A stretch of DNA of 64,000 bases. Source: Marivirga lumbricoides (GTDB lineage: Bacteria > Bacteroidota > Bacteroidia > Cytophagales > Cyclobacteriaceae). The notes beneath the pieces were generated by a model. It saw only the letters and a list, made by a program, of their open reading frames with translations. It did not search any database and was not told the origin of the DNA. Where the stretch lies: positions 186,001 through 250,000 of the forward strand of contig NZ_BMEC01000008.1 of assembly GCF_014636295.1 (NCBI RefSeq), read 5' to 3'. The position numbers were made by a program, and so were the translations under genes. Of the stretch, positions 16,755-25,042 are shown one piece after another; within the stretch, counting starts at the first letter, position 1, and every line of letters begins with the position of its first letter.

Positions 16755-17519
16755 TTAATCTGCCAATACCACTTTTACCGGGCAGTGATCGGAATGGTGA
16801 ACGTTGGGCAAAATAGAAGCACTTTGAAGTCTATCCCGGAGCGTCTCAGTAATCATATTGTAATCTATTCGCCAACCTTTATTTCTTTCCCTTGCTGCAG
16901 CCCGGTAACTCCACCAGCTGTATTGGTCCGGAGACTTATTTAAATGACGAAACGAATCAATAAAACCGCTATCAATAAATCTACTCATCCATTCGCGCTC
17001 TTCCGGTAGAAAACCTGAGCTATTTTTATTACTCACAGGATCATGAATATCAATAGCCTGATGGCAAATATTATAATCTCCTGATACTATCAAATTCGGT
17101 ATATCTTTTCTTAGCTCATCAATATAATTTTGAAAATCTTCCAACCATTGCATTTTAAATATCTGGCGTACATCTCCACTGGATCCACTCGGCATATAAG
17201 TGCTCATAACTGAGAAATTATTGAAATCCGCACGAATTACACGACCTTCACAATCATAAATAGGCATATTACAACCTATCTCAATATTTTGAGGCTTAGT
17301 TTTAGAGAAAATGGCTACTCCGCTATAACCTTTTTTCTCAGCCGCATGCCAGTATATTTCATAGCCCAAATCCCGGTAAATATCTAGATCTACCTGTTCT
17401 TGGTGAGCCTTTAATTCCTGTAGACACAAAACATCAGGAGCTTCCTCCTTCAACCAATTACTAAATCCTTTTCTCTCCGCAGCACGGATTCCGTTTACAT
17501 TATATGAAATAATTTTCAT
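16755..17519 (-). CDS. xth: Exodeoxyribonuclease III (AP endonuclease)
   Basis: 254 residues, typical for bacterial Xth. The family motifs occur in order: NVNGIR (Asn7), LCLQELKA with catalytic Glu35, 'YMPSG', 'IVSGDYNICH' (Asp/Asn pair), 'SWWSYRAAARERNKGWRIDY' and the C-terminal HSDHCPV with the catalytic Asp-His. The enzyme cleaves abasic sites and has 3'-5' exonuclease and 3'-phosphatase activity in base-excision repair. Cytoplasmic and monocistronic. Its 5' neighbour lies more than 100 bp away. Confidence 0.95.
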   Translation of the reverse strand: MKIISYNVNGIRAAERKGFSNWLKEEAPDVLCLQELKAHQEQVDLDIYRDLGYEIYWHAAEKKGYSGVAIFSKTKPQNIEIGCNMPIYDCEGRVIRADFNNFSVMSTYMPSGSSGDVRQIFKMQWLEDFQNYIDELRKDIPNLIVSGDYNICHQAIDIHDPVSNKNSSGFLPEEREWMSRFIDSGFIDSFRHLNKSPDQYSWWSYRAAARERNKGWRIDYNMITETLRDRLQSASILPNVHHSDHCPVKVVLAD

Positions 17520-17629
17520 TAATAATTTTTACTTATAGATTATTGGATTTAACAGTATTTTAAACATAATTAACTGGCAATCAAATAGTTGCGCCAACTA
17601 CCTTTTTGTTAAGAGTAATTTAAGCTACA

Positions 17630-17983
17630 TCAGAATTCCATTTCTTGCTCAAAATACTCAATTACATGCATTTTAAGTAATTTCTCCTGCTCTAAAATGT
17701 CAAAATGAGGTAATTGTTTAACTAATTTCCAGTGGGGCCACCCTTCCTGATCAATGCCTTCCAGTTCGTAAAAGCCGGAAAGACTTAAAACTTTGCAGAT
17801 GGCGATATGCATCAAATCCTGCTTTTCTTCTTTACTAAAATTTTTAGGGCCTCTTCCGAGTTCCTGAACGCCTATCAAAAAAAGCACGGCATTCATATCT
17901 TTGGGCTTTCGCCCTATAACATCCTTCAGCTTTAGCCTTAAGGCTTGCCATTTTCTTTCAAGTTCAAGGTCTTTCTTTATCAT
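17630..17983 (-). CDS. Conserved hypothetical protein
   Basis: 117 residues from the ATG at 17983, which overlaps the stop of the AhpD-like gene (ATGA); the longer frame starting at 18016 would overlap that gene by 37 bases. No signal peptide or membrane segment. The sequence is helical and charged ('LELERKWQALRLKLKDVIGR', 'VLFLIGVQELGRGPKNFSKEEKQDLMHIAICKVL'). I do not recognise a named domain. Coupling to the carboxymuconolactone-decarboxylase-like gene suggests a shared function. Confidence 0.75.
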   Translation of the reverse strand: MIKKDLELERKWQALRLKLKDVIGRKPKDMNAVLFLIGVQELGRGPKNFSKEEKQDLMHIAICKVLSLSGFYELEGIDQEGWPHWKLVKQLPHFDILEQEKLLKMHVIEYFEQEMEF

Positions 17984-18333
17984 TCTTGAGGTCCGTTCTC
18001 CTTCAAAGCTTCCCAAAACTCCACGGCTCTTCTTAAATGAGGAATAACAATAGTCCCTCCTATCAAATTTGCAATAGAAAATACTTCAAAAATTTGCTCA
18101 TCATCAACCCCCAGCTCATAGCATTTGCCCAAATGGTACCTCACACAATCGTCACATCTTAATACCATTGAACTGGATAATCCGATCATCTCTTTTGTTT
18201 TTTTATCCAGCGCACCCTCCGCAAAAGCATTGGTATCCAGGTTAAAGATCCTTTTAAGAATTTTATTGTTGGAGCCCACAATTTTATCGTTCATTTTAGA
18301 GCGATATTCATTGAATTCTTCTATTTTGTTCAT
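17980..18333 (-). CDS. Carboxymuconolactone decarboxylase / AhpD-like family protein
   Basis: 117 residues. The AhpD-fold motif is visible: 'LSSSMVLRCDDCVRYHLGKCYELGVDDEQIFEVF', with a CxxC pair (Cys-Asp-Asp-Cys, about residues 59-62) and downstream His as in AhpD-like thiol peroxidase-linked proteins. The family includes gamma-carboxymuconolactone decarboxylases and alkylhydroperoxidase partners; the CxxCxxxH arrangement points to the thiol-redox branch. First gene of a two-gene operon with the hypothetical protein overlapping its stop. Confidence 0.88.
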   Translation of the reverse strand: MNKIEEFNEYRSKMNDKIVGSNNKILKRIFNLDTNAFAEGALDKKTKEMIGLSSSMVLRCDDCVRYHLGKCYELGVDDEQIFEVFSIANLIGGTIVIPHLRRAVEFWEALKENGPQE

Positions 18334-18420
18334 AAATTATAATAACTAATAATTTCAGCCAGCGAGAGGTTTGTTTTTATTCAAACGCTTGCTATTTAAC
18401 CTGTAAATTTAGCTTTTGTG

Positions 18421-19125
18421 ATGCTATCTACCCAATCCTTTTCAGTAATTGTATCCGATTTTGTTTCTTTATTTTTTCCAAACTACTGCTGTGCCTGCAA
18501 TTTAACGCTTTCAAAGTCAGAAGAATTTATATGTACACACTGCAGGGCGGAACTTTCTGAAACAAATATGCATAAAAATCAGCCGAATGTGTTGCATCCA
18601 CAATTCTTTGAGATACCCGGATTAACGTATGCTATGGCATTTTGCTGGTTTAAAAAAGGATCAGTTATACAAAAACTGTTGCATCAATTGAAATATGATG
18701 GAAATGAAGAGTTAGGTGTTTTTTTAGGGGAGCTTTATGGCAAACAACTGAGGGAATATCAATACCATGAAAAAATAGATATTATTACAACTGTACCTCT
18801 TCATTATCTTAAATACAGGAAGAGGGGATATAATCAAAGTGACAAAATTGCGGAAGGATTGGCTTCGTCTCTGGAGCTACCTTTTCTTAAACTAATTAAG
18901 AAGGAGGTGAATAGAAAAAGCCAAACGAGGAAAGACAGATTACAGCGTTTTGAAAATGTTGCATCTACATTTTCCGCATTAAGGACTAAGGAAAGTATTT
19001 GTGGCAAACATATTCTTGTAGTTGATGACGTACTTACTACTGGCGCAACCATTCAGTCAGCATGCCAGCCTCTGCTGGAAAAAGGTGCTAAAATCTCAAT
19101 TTTAACTATTGCAGCAGTAAAATAG
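18421..19125 (+). CDS. ComF family phosphoribosyltransferase-like protein
   Basis: 234 residues from the ATG at 18421 (a GTG one codon earlier also fits). The N-terminal zinc-binding region has two Cys pairs ('YCCACNLTLSKSEEFICTHC'). The central region contains 'TTVPLHYLKYRKRGYNQSDKIA', the hallmark of ComF/GntX. The PRPP-binding loop ILVVDDVLTTGATI lies near the C-terminus. ComF proteins act in DNA uptake in competent bacteria and GntX in gluconate use, so the role is unclear here. It stands alone between divergent and co-directional neighbours. Confidence 0.92.
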   Translation: MLSTQSFSVIVSDFVSLFFPNYCCACNLTLSKSEEFICTHCRAELSETNMHKNQPNVLHPQFFEIPGLTYAMAFCWFKKGSVIQKLLHQLKYDGNEELGVFLGELYGKQLREYQYHEKIDIITTVPLHYLKYRKRGYNQSDKIAEGLASSLELPFLKLIKKEVNRKSQTRKDRLQRFENVASTFSALRTKESICGKHILVVDDVLTTGATIQSACQPLLEKGAKISILTIAAVK

Positions 19126-19152
19126 ACGGAAGAAAATTCTAACATTTGTTAA

Positions 19153-19560
19153 ATGGATCAAAGACTCGTGCAAATCGCTATTCTGGTAGATGACTATGAC
19201 CAGGCAATACATTTTTACACCCGGAAATTACAATTCGATTTAACGGAAGACAGCTATATTTCAGAAACTAAGCGTTGGGTAGTAGTAACTCCAAAAGGTA
19301 GCGCATGTTCTATACTTTTAGCGAAAGCGGCCAATGAAGAGCAAAAAAGCAGAGTTGGCAATCAGACGGGAGGTAGAGTATTTCTATTTCTCCACACGAA
19401 CGACTTTGCCAACTATTATGATCTTCTGGTAAAAGGAGGTGTCAATATAATAAGGCAACCGAGCAAGGAGGTATATGGAACAGTAGCGGTATTTGAAGAT
19501 CTTTATGGTAACTTATGGGATTTAATTGAGCCGACAGATAGCCAAGGCCCTTCACTCTAA
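19153..19560 (+). CDS. VOC family protein (glyoxalase/bleomycin resistance-like)
   Basis: 135 residues with the vicinal-oxygen-chelate pattern: 'QIAILVDDYDQAIHFYTRKLQFDL', 'VFLFLHTNDFANYYDLLVKGGVNI' and the terminal 'VFEDLYGNLWDLIEPTD'. The usual first metal ligand His is replaced by Gln (VQIAIL). Members bind metal and act as lyases, dioxygenases or drug-binding proteins; the substrate is unknown. It starts 27 bp after comF on the same strand and may be co-transcribed with it. Confidence 0.87.
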   Translation: MDQRLVQIAILVDDYDQAIHFYTRKLQFDLTEDSYISETKRWVVVTPKGSACSILLAKAANEEQKSRVGNQTGGRVFLFLHTNDFANYYDLLVKGGVNIIRQPSKEVYGTVAVFEDLYGNLWDLIEPTDSQGPSL

Positions 19561-19599
19561 GTAGGAAGTATTTGACAGGGAATCAGGCGGGAAAGTTTC

Positions 19600-20091
19600 T
19601 CACTGTGCCAATTCATTAACTAAACTCACAGTATCAAGTCTTTTAGTATACATTTCCAGAGAGCCATCAGGTATTTTCGGCCATTCCTTTTCGGGCCTGT
19701 CCCAGTATAATTCTACACCGTTTTTATCTGGATCCTCCAGGTACAAGGCTTCAGAAACACCATGATCAGCCGCTCCTGTTAAGGGATAATTTGCTTTTCG
19801 TAATCGCATGAAAATTTCGGCAAGATCTTTTCTTTCAGGGTATAAAATAGCTGTATGAAAAAGTCCGGTGGTGTTTGCAGGTGCAGGATGCCCGTTCTTA
19901 CTCTGCCAGGTATTTAGTCCGATGTGATGATGGTAAGCTCCGGCAGAAATAAAAGCGGCATCTTCACCATATGTAGTAGTTATTTCAAAACCCAGCAGGC
20001 CACAATAAAAATCAAGTGAACGTTGCAGATTGGCCACTTTTAAATGCACATGGCCAATTCTTGTTTGTTTTGGAACTTTATAGGAACCCAT
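19600..20091 (-). CDS. VOC family protein, catechol 2,3-dioxygenase-like
   Basis: 163 residues. The extradiol/VOC metal ligands appear as His in 'IGHVHLKVANL' (about residue 14), His in 'TTGLFHTAILYP' (about 78) and Glu in 'KNGVELYWDRP' (about 126). The 'LEDPDKNGVELY' segment is typical of CatE-like one-domain dioxygenases. The longer C-terminal tail ('GSLEMYTKRLDTVSLVNELAQ') resembles proteins annotated as catechol 2,3-dioxygenase. It starts 2 bp after the small ParA-partner gene, so the three form one operon, an odd pairing of a metabolic enzyme with a ParA ATPase. Confidence 0.85.
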   Translation of the reverse strand: MGSYKVPKQTRIGHVHLKVANLQRSLDFYCGLLGFEITTTYGEDAAFISAGAYHHHIGLNTWQSKNGHPAPANTTGLFHTAILYPERKDLAEIFMRLRKANYPLTGAADHGVSEALYLEDPDKNGVELYWDRPEKEWPKIPDGSLEMYTKRLDTVSLVNELAQ

Positions 20092-20093
20092 TT

Positions 20094-20456
20094 TTACTTT
20101 AGTTTAGACAAAACTAAATCCGTATGCTTTAGGTACAGAATTGTATTGTGAAGCATAACATCAGCACTATCGGTTTCTTTCAACGTATTAAGCACTTTTT
20201 CGCAAATGTTGAATAACACCTGGCGCTCACTTAGGCCGTGGGTTAATGCTGTTTTAGAAATAAGTTCCGCAATTTTATCTTCGTTTAGGGCTCCTTCCGG
20301 GAGTTCTTCCAGCTTTTTAATGTCTTCTTTCAACCGCTCTACTTCAGCTAATGCAGTAGGTTTTTTTTCCAGATAGGAAGTCTCCTCTTCTTCCTTCAAT
20401 GGCTGGTTTCTCATGAATTCATTTAAATCTTTTAGAGTATCTTTTTTCTTTATCAT
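20094..20456 (-). CDS. Hypothetical protein linked to an orphan ParA
   Basis: 120 residues, cytoplasmic, strongly charged and helical. A lysine/glutamate-rich N-terminal third ('LKDLNEFMRNQPLKEEEETSYLEKKPTALAEVERLKEDIKKL') is followed by a compact helical part ('ISKTALTHGLSERQVLFNICEKVL'). No known domain is recognised. It sits 11 bp downstream of the ParA-like gene, the usual place for a ParB-like or cargo-adaptor partner, but there is no visible ParB helix-turn-helix or CTPase motif. Confidence 0.72.
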   Translation of the reverse strand: MIKKKDTLKDLNEFMRNQPLKEEEETSYLEKKPTALAEVERLKEDIKKLEELPEGALNEDKIAELISKTALTHGLSERQVLFNICEKVLNTLKETDSADVMLHNTILYLKHTDLVLSKLK

Positions 20457-20467
20457 GTTGTTTAAAT

Positions 20468-21091
20468 TTATTTAGTATGAGAGAGGATTGCTTTAGCTAC
20501 TGGCAAAAATTCTTTCTCGGGTAAAATTGTACTGAAATTAGCATAAAGATTCTTTGCCGGGATCTTGACATCCAAAATAATAGCATCCAATTCAGATAAG
20601 GCTTCTTTTACTGTATCAATTTTTGTAGCGGTATGTACACGATTGGGTAAAACTAATAGTTTCAATGTGCTATTGTGTTCCTTTGCAGGTTTTATGTCTT
20701 CAATTGTCTGATAAGTAACCAGTAAATCATTAGGAGTAAGGCTGGTAGGCACAATTACCAAGTCGCTTGCAATGCTTAACTTCTTTATATGTTCATCAGT
20801 AGTTTTTCCTGCTGAGTCAACCAATATAAAGTCAAAGCCTTCTTTCTTTAGCTTGTCAATGTCTTCAATTACATTCTCATCAGCAGAAGCAATAATATTA
20901 AAAACAGCATTTTCTTTTGCCCCTGTTTTATACATTTCCATCTTTCTTAGCGTATTGAGCGTATAATTGTTATCTGTTTCCAACATTACTAAAGAGTGGC
21001 CGAGGCTTTGTAACATGGTAGCAAGATGAATAGCACTGGTTGTTTTACCGGTTCCGCCTTTTCGGGAAATAAAAGAGATAATTTTCGTCAT
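20468..21091 (-). CDS. ParA family ATPase (short, orphan type)
   Basis: 207 residues, shorter than chromosomal ParA/Soj (about 255). The deviant Walker A motif KGGTGKTT lies at residues 11-18 (signature lysine Lys11), and the Walker A' region is 'DFILVDSAGKTTDEH'. Such short ParAs resemble plasmid ParF or cargo-positioning ATPases (McdA-like), which form ATP-dependent gradients on the nucleoid. No ParB gene or parS-type site adjoins it, so it is unlikely to serve the parS sites at 12-16 kb. It heads a three-gene operon with the hypothetical and VOC genes. Confidence 0.85.
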   Translation of the reverse strand: MTKIISFISRKGGTGKTTSAIHLATMLQSLGHSLVMLETDNNYTLNTLRKMEMYKTGAKENAVFNIIASADENVIEDIDKLKKEGFDFILVDSAGKTTDEHIKKLSIASDLVIVPTSLTPNDLLVTYQTIEDIKPAKEHNSTLKLLVLPNRVHTATKIDTVKEALSELDAIILDVKIPAKNLYANFSTILPEKEFLPVAKAILSHTK

Positions 21092-21183
21092 AATGAAAAG
21101 TTATGAAAAGCATAGCTAAATATACTTTTCAACTGTTTTTAAGGAATAAATAAATCTATAAAACTCTCCCGCAGGAACTTCCT

Positions 21184-21882
21184 ATGGGCATGTGGCAACT
21201 TAATCATAAAATTGTTCACATGAATAAAAATAGGTATAGGGATGAGTATTTCCAAATGAGTGTTAATTTTGAAAAAAATAATATGCAAATGTCCTTTAAT
21301 ACTACAGAAATAAACAGATTAATCAAGAGTAGAAGATCAATTTTTCCGGCACAATATACAGGAGAAAAAGTTCCGGATGAAATAGTACAACAAATGCTGG
21401 AAAATGCCCAATGGGCCCCTACTCATAAACTTACGGAGCCTTGGCGCTTTACTGTTTTCACCGGAGAAGGTCTTAAAAAGCTTGGAGAGTTCCAATCGTC
21501 TATCTATAAAGAAGATGCAGAAGCAAAAGGAAACTACTCTCCGGAAAAATTTGAAGCCTTGAAAGCTAAACCATTAACGGCTTCACATGTTATTGCGATC
21601 GCAATGAAAAGAAATGAGAAGGAATTAGTACCTGAAATTGAAGAAATAGAATCGGTAGCATGTGCAGTTCAGAATATGTATTTAACCGCCACTGCTTATG
21701 GTATCGGCTGTTACTGGGGTTCAGGAGGAGTTACTTATTTGGAGAAAGCAAAAGAGAGCTTCGGTTTAGCAACAAAAGATAAGCTTCTTGGGTTTTTATA
21801 CATTGGTATGCCTAAGGAAGGCTTTTGGCCCGAAGGTAAAAGATCACCAATAGAAGACAAAGTTCATTGGGTAAAATCATAG
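21184..21882 (+). CDS. Nitroreductase family protein
   Basis: Up to 232 residues; the conserved domain begins at 'INRLIKSRRSIFPAQYTGEKVPDE', so starts at residue 25, 34 or 36 (ATGs at 21256, 21283 and 21289) are more likely than the first ATG. FMN-binding residues are visible in 'RRSIFP' and 'NAQWAPTHKLTEPWRF', and the central 'QNMYLTATAYGIGCYWGSGG' is the second flavin-contact region. The family performs NAD(P)H-dependent reductions of nitroaromatics, quinones or flavins; this subgroup resembles YdjA. Cytoplasmic and monocistronic. Confidence 0.88.
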   Translation: MGMWQLNHKIVHMNKNRYRDEYFQMSVNFEKNNMQMSFNTTEINRLIKSRRSIFPAQYTGEKVPDEIVQQMLENAQWAPTHKLTEPWRFTVFTGEGLKKLGEFQSSIYKEDAEAKGNYSPEKFEALKAKPLTASHVIAIAMKRNEKELVPEIEEIESVACAVQNMYLTATAYGIGCYWGSGGVTYLEKAKESFGLATKDKLLGFLYIGMPKEGFWPEGKRSPIEDKVHWVKS

Positions 21883-21998
21883 TTTAAACAAGCTAACGGG
21901 AATTTATAAGCTAAAATTGCCCAGAATAAAAAAGCAATTCTTTTGGTGAAAAGCTTCATGATTTGTTTAAATTGAAACCACAATAAAAATTTTTTAAC

Positions 21999-23057
21999 TT
22001 GGAACAATTATACCACATCATCATCTGGATACTATCTGGTATTATTATTATTTTTAGCCTTATTCCTTTAATTAGAAATGATTATTGGACTTTCAGGGTG
22101 TTCGAATTTCCCAGACTACAAAAGTGGGTTTTAAATTTGCTTATTCTGGTCTCTTATGTTTCTGTAATCGGGTTGAATTCCGGTGTAGATTATGCGGTAA
22201 GCGGATTGTTAGTGCTTAATTTCTTTTACCTTTCCTACCAAATTTATCCTTTTTTGCCTCTTTCCCCAAAGCAGATTCAATCTACCTCTAAAGATCAACA
22301 AGCTGACTTGAGCATACTTATCTCCAATGTTTATCAATACAACAGAGATTTTCACAAACTTGAGAAGTTAGTAGATAAAGAAGATGCTGATTTGATCATA
22401 ATGCTTGAAACCGATAAATGGTGGAAGGATAAAAGTGTAGAAAGTTTTGGACACAGGTATTCCTATCAGGTGCTGGAAGACCAGGAAAATACTTACGGCA
22501 TGTTAATCTTCTCAAAATTAGAATTAACAGAAACAAAAGTAAGACATATCATTAAAAAGGAGATACCATCTGTAATTACCAATGTGCGTCTCAAAAACAA
22601 CAAGACTTTCAGATTATATGCTTTGCACCCGGAGCCCCCTGTTCCGGGAGAAAATTTATATTCTACCGCCAGAGATGCAGAAATTTTACGAGTAGGGCAA
22701 GAAGTTGCTAAAGAGGAAATGCCGGTAATTGTGGCAGGTGATCTAAATGATGTGGCGTGGAGCTATTCTACTACCCTTTTTCTGAAAATCAGTGGTTTAC
22801 TGGATCCGAGAAGAGGCCGTGGTTTCTTCAGCACTTTTCATGCTAAACATCCGTTATTCCGCTGGCCGCTCGATCATGTATTTTGCTCCGGACATTTTAG
22901 AGTAGCCAGTATGAAAACCTGCAAACCTGTAGGTTCAGATCATTTTCCTGTACTTATTAAACTTTATTTATCTGCTATTGAAGATGATTCAGAAGAACTT
23001 GACGTAGATGAGGAAGATGTTGAAACTGCTCAGGAAAAGATAGAAGCAGCCTTATAA
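21999..23057 (+). CDS. Endonuclease/exonuclease/phosphatase (EEP) family protein, membrane-anchored
   Basis: 352 residues. The start is a TTG at 21999: an in-frame TAA lies five codons upstream and no ATG precedes the membrane segments. Three hydrophobic segments span about residues 5-90, followed by an extracytoplasmic EEP domain. Catalytic landmarks are 'ILISNVYQYN', 'IIMLETDKWW' (metal-binding Glu), 'YALHPEPP', 'VIVAGDLNDVAWS' (Asp/Asn) and 'GSDHFPVLIKL' (Asp-His). The architecture matches YafD-like proteins, of uncertain substrate (phosphodiesters or phospholipids). The acidic C-terminal tail (DDSEELDVDEEDVETAQEK) is unusual. Confidence 0.86.
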   Translation: MEQLYHIIIWILSGIIIIFSLIPLIRNDYWTFRVFEFPRLQKWVLNLLILVSYVSVIGLNSGVDYAVSGLLVLNFFYLSYQIYPFLPLSPKQIQSTSKDQQADLSILISNVYQYNRDFHKLEKLVDKEDADLIIMLETDKWWKDKSVESFGHRYSYQVLEDQENTYGMLIFSKLELTETKVRHIIKKEIPSVITNVRLKNNKTFRLYALHPEPPVPGENLYSTARDAEILRVGQEVAKEEMPVIVAGDLNDVAWSYSTTLFLKISGLLDPRRGRGFFSTFHAKHPLFRWPLDHVFCSGHFRVASMKTCKPVGSDHFPVLIKLYLSAIEDDSEELDVDEEDVETAQEKIEAAL

Positions 23058-23088
23058 TCTAATTAGCAGAAAAAATTCTATTTTAAAA

Positions 23089-23784
23089 TTAATAAATAAG
23101 CTTCCATCGGAAGGCCCATCGCCAAACTAATGTGTAGCTTTTTATATTAGCTTTATCCAAAATTTGTTGCCAGTCTTTTTTACGGAAAGAGCGCCAGACA
23201 GAGAGACAGGCATCATTTTGAACCATTGGTGATTTACTGAATAATTTCGTAATCCAGAGAATAGAATAGTAAGCAAACCAATGTCTGTGCAAATCATTAA
23301 TTATTACTTTTTTTGCTTGTCCTTTAAATTGAGAAGTAAGCGTGATAAGTTGTTCTTCTGTAAAGTGATGTAAAAATAAAGTGCAGAGTAAAAGGTCAAA
23401 TTTCCGATTCTGAAATTCTTGCTCTAATATATTTTCTTCGTAAAATTCTATTTCGGGAAACTCTTCACAGTGCTCTCTGGCATAGCTAATTACGTTAGGG
23501 TTTGCATCAAAGCCCATCAGGCTTACTGAAATATGATGCTTTCTAGCCCATATAGCAATTCTTTTAAGCATTTCACCACTGCCACAGCCTAAATCTGCAA
23601 TAGATAATGGTTGCTCTCCATTTTTCCTAAGCTCTTTCTTTACAGCATTTAAAGTAATTGCATTACCTCCAAGCCACTTATTAATAATATCCAGTTCGCG
23701 TAAGGCACGATGCAGGCTGGGACTATTATCTGATAAGTCGTCCATTATTTCTTCTTTGCCTGACCGATAGCTTAAATCTACCAT
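23089..23784 (-). CDS. Class I SAM-dependent methyltransferase next to a type III PKS
   Basis: 231 residues. AdoMet motif I is LSIADLGCGSGEML (about residues 60-73), strand 2 ends in 'LMGFDANPN', and 'FDLLLCTLFLHHFTEEQL' is the family's motif IV region. It starts 2 bp after the stop of the type III polyketide synthase gene, so the two are an operon. By context it probably methylates the polyketide product (O- or C-methylation of an alkylresorcinol or pyrone); the acceptor is inference. Homologues next to type III PKS genes are known across Bacteroidota and Actinobacteria. Confidence 0.87.
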   Translation of the reverse strand: MVDLSYRSGKEEIMDDLSDNSPSLHRALRELDIINKWLGGNAITLNAVKKELRKNGEQPLSIADLGCGSGEMLKRIAIWARKHHISVSLMGFDANPNVISYAREHCEEFPEIEFYEENILEQEFQNRKFDLLLCTLFLHHFTEEQLITLTSQFKGQAKKVIINDLHRHWFAYYSILWITKLFSKSPMVQNDACLSVWRSFRKKDWQQILDKANIKSYTLVWRWAFRWKLIY

Positions 23785-23786
23785 AT

Positions 23787-24869
23787 TTATACACTTTTAA
23801 GTAGCATACTTTCCATAGTTAAGCCTGGTCCGAAAGCAAAACTGAGTACATTTTTGTCAGGACTAATTTTTTTACCTAACAGGTCTAATACGAATAGCAC
23901 AGAAGGAGACGACATATTTCCGAAGTTTTCAAGTACCTCATTTGCCACATCGTTTACACTTTTGGATAAATGAAGCCCTTTTTCCACCGCTTCTAAAATC
24001 CGTTTGCCACCCGGATGAATGGCATAATGATCTATATCCGTTAACAAAAGCTTAAATTTTTGCATTAATTTTTCGGTGAGCCTGGCAATATTCTCCTCTA
24101 TAATTTCAGGTACATAAGAAGTTAGCTTCATTTCAAAACCTAAATTGCCAATGTTCCAGGCCATTTCTTGTTCAGAATTATCATCTACCACACTTTGAAA
24201 CCCCTCAATAGAATATGGAGCACCGATTGAATTATTAGATACAACCACTGCAGCTGCCCCATCTCCAAAAAGAGTATTGGCTAAAAGATTATCCTCATTG
24301 AAATCGGACTGAAAATGGATAGTACATAGCTCAAGGCAAAGAATTAAAACTTTAGAATCAGGCTCAGACCTGCAAATGTGGTAGGCGGACTTTAATGCAT
24401 TGAACGCTGCAAAACATCCCATAAACTGAATGCTGGTTCTTTCTATACCAGCATTTAACCCTAATTTTTTAATGAGCTGAATATCCAATCCTGGAGCAAA
24501 CATGCCTGTACAACTCACAGTAATTAAGTGCGTAAAAGATTGTGCTTCATTAAATTTTAGCACAGGCCTGATGGCCTCTTCTGCTAACGGCATTGCAAAT
24601 TTTTCAAAATGCCTCATTCTCTGTTCCGTTCCCGGCTGACCTGCAAACTCAGAAATTTTAGGATAAAATGTCCATCTGCTGTCATCCTGGTGCTGGTAAT
24701 CTTCTATTACTGTGTGCCTTTTCTTAATTCCTGACATTCTAAAAACAGCCTTCAGCTTTCTGCTTTCTTCTTCACTCAATCTCATAGCTTTTTCCATAAA
24801 ACCGGCTATTTGAGATTGTGGTATGGCTGTGGCAGGGTTAGAAGTTGAGATAAGGTTGATGTATGGCAT
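23787..24869 (-). CDS. Type III polyketide synthase (chalcone/stilbene synthase family)
   Basis: 360 residues, the normal length. The catalytic triad is complete: Cys152 in 'IQFMGCFAAFNAL', His285 in 'HYAIHPGGKRIL' and Asn318 in 'NFGNMSSPSVLFVLD'. The C-terminal 'AFGPGLTMESMLL' is the usual GFGPG-type loop. The enzyme extends an acyl-CoA starter with malonyl-CoA to give alkylpyrones, alkylresorcinols or related phenolics. Gly-to-Ala in the CFAG position is common in bacterial members. A long-chain acyl-CoA synthetase elsewhere in the window could supply starters, but that is inference. A UbiA gene is divergently transcribed 173 bp away. Confidence 0.93.
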   Translation of the reverse strand: MPYINLISTSNPATAIPQSQIAGFMEKAMRLSEEESRKLKAVFRMSGIKKRHTVIEDYQHQDDSRWTFYPKISEFAGQPGTEQRMRHFEKFAMPLAEEAIRPVLKFNEAQSFTHLITVSCTGMFAPGLDIQLIKKLGLNAGIERTSIQFMGCFAAFNALKSAYHICRSEPDSKVLILCLELCTIHFQSDFNEDNLLANTLFGDGAAAVVVSNNSIGAPYSIEGFQSVVDDNSEQEMAWNIGNLGFEMKLTSYVPEIIEENIARLTEKLMQKFKLLLTDIDHYAIHPGGKRILEAVEKGLHLSKSVNDVANEVLENFGNMSSPSVLFVLDLLGKKISPDKNVLSFAFGPGLTMESMLLKSV

Positions 24870-25042
24870 AGATATGGTTTAAAATCCCTATATTAAGCAA
24901 AAATGTGCATAATTTGTTCGTGCTTTTGCTTCATTTAATAATTAGCATGAAGGAAAGCTGGCAGAAAAATTATTTATTATGCTACTTACGAAGTTTTAAT
25001 AGAGCTATCCATTAGATTGCACAAAAAATTTAACCTGAAGAA

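Noticed and set aside
20468-21091. ParA as partner of the parS-like sites
   Set aside because: Too short for chromosomal Soj/ParA, no ParB neighbour, and encoded with metabolic genes; the chromosomal ParAB are expected elsewhere.
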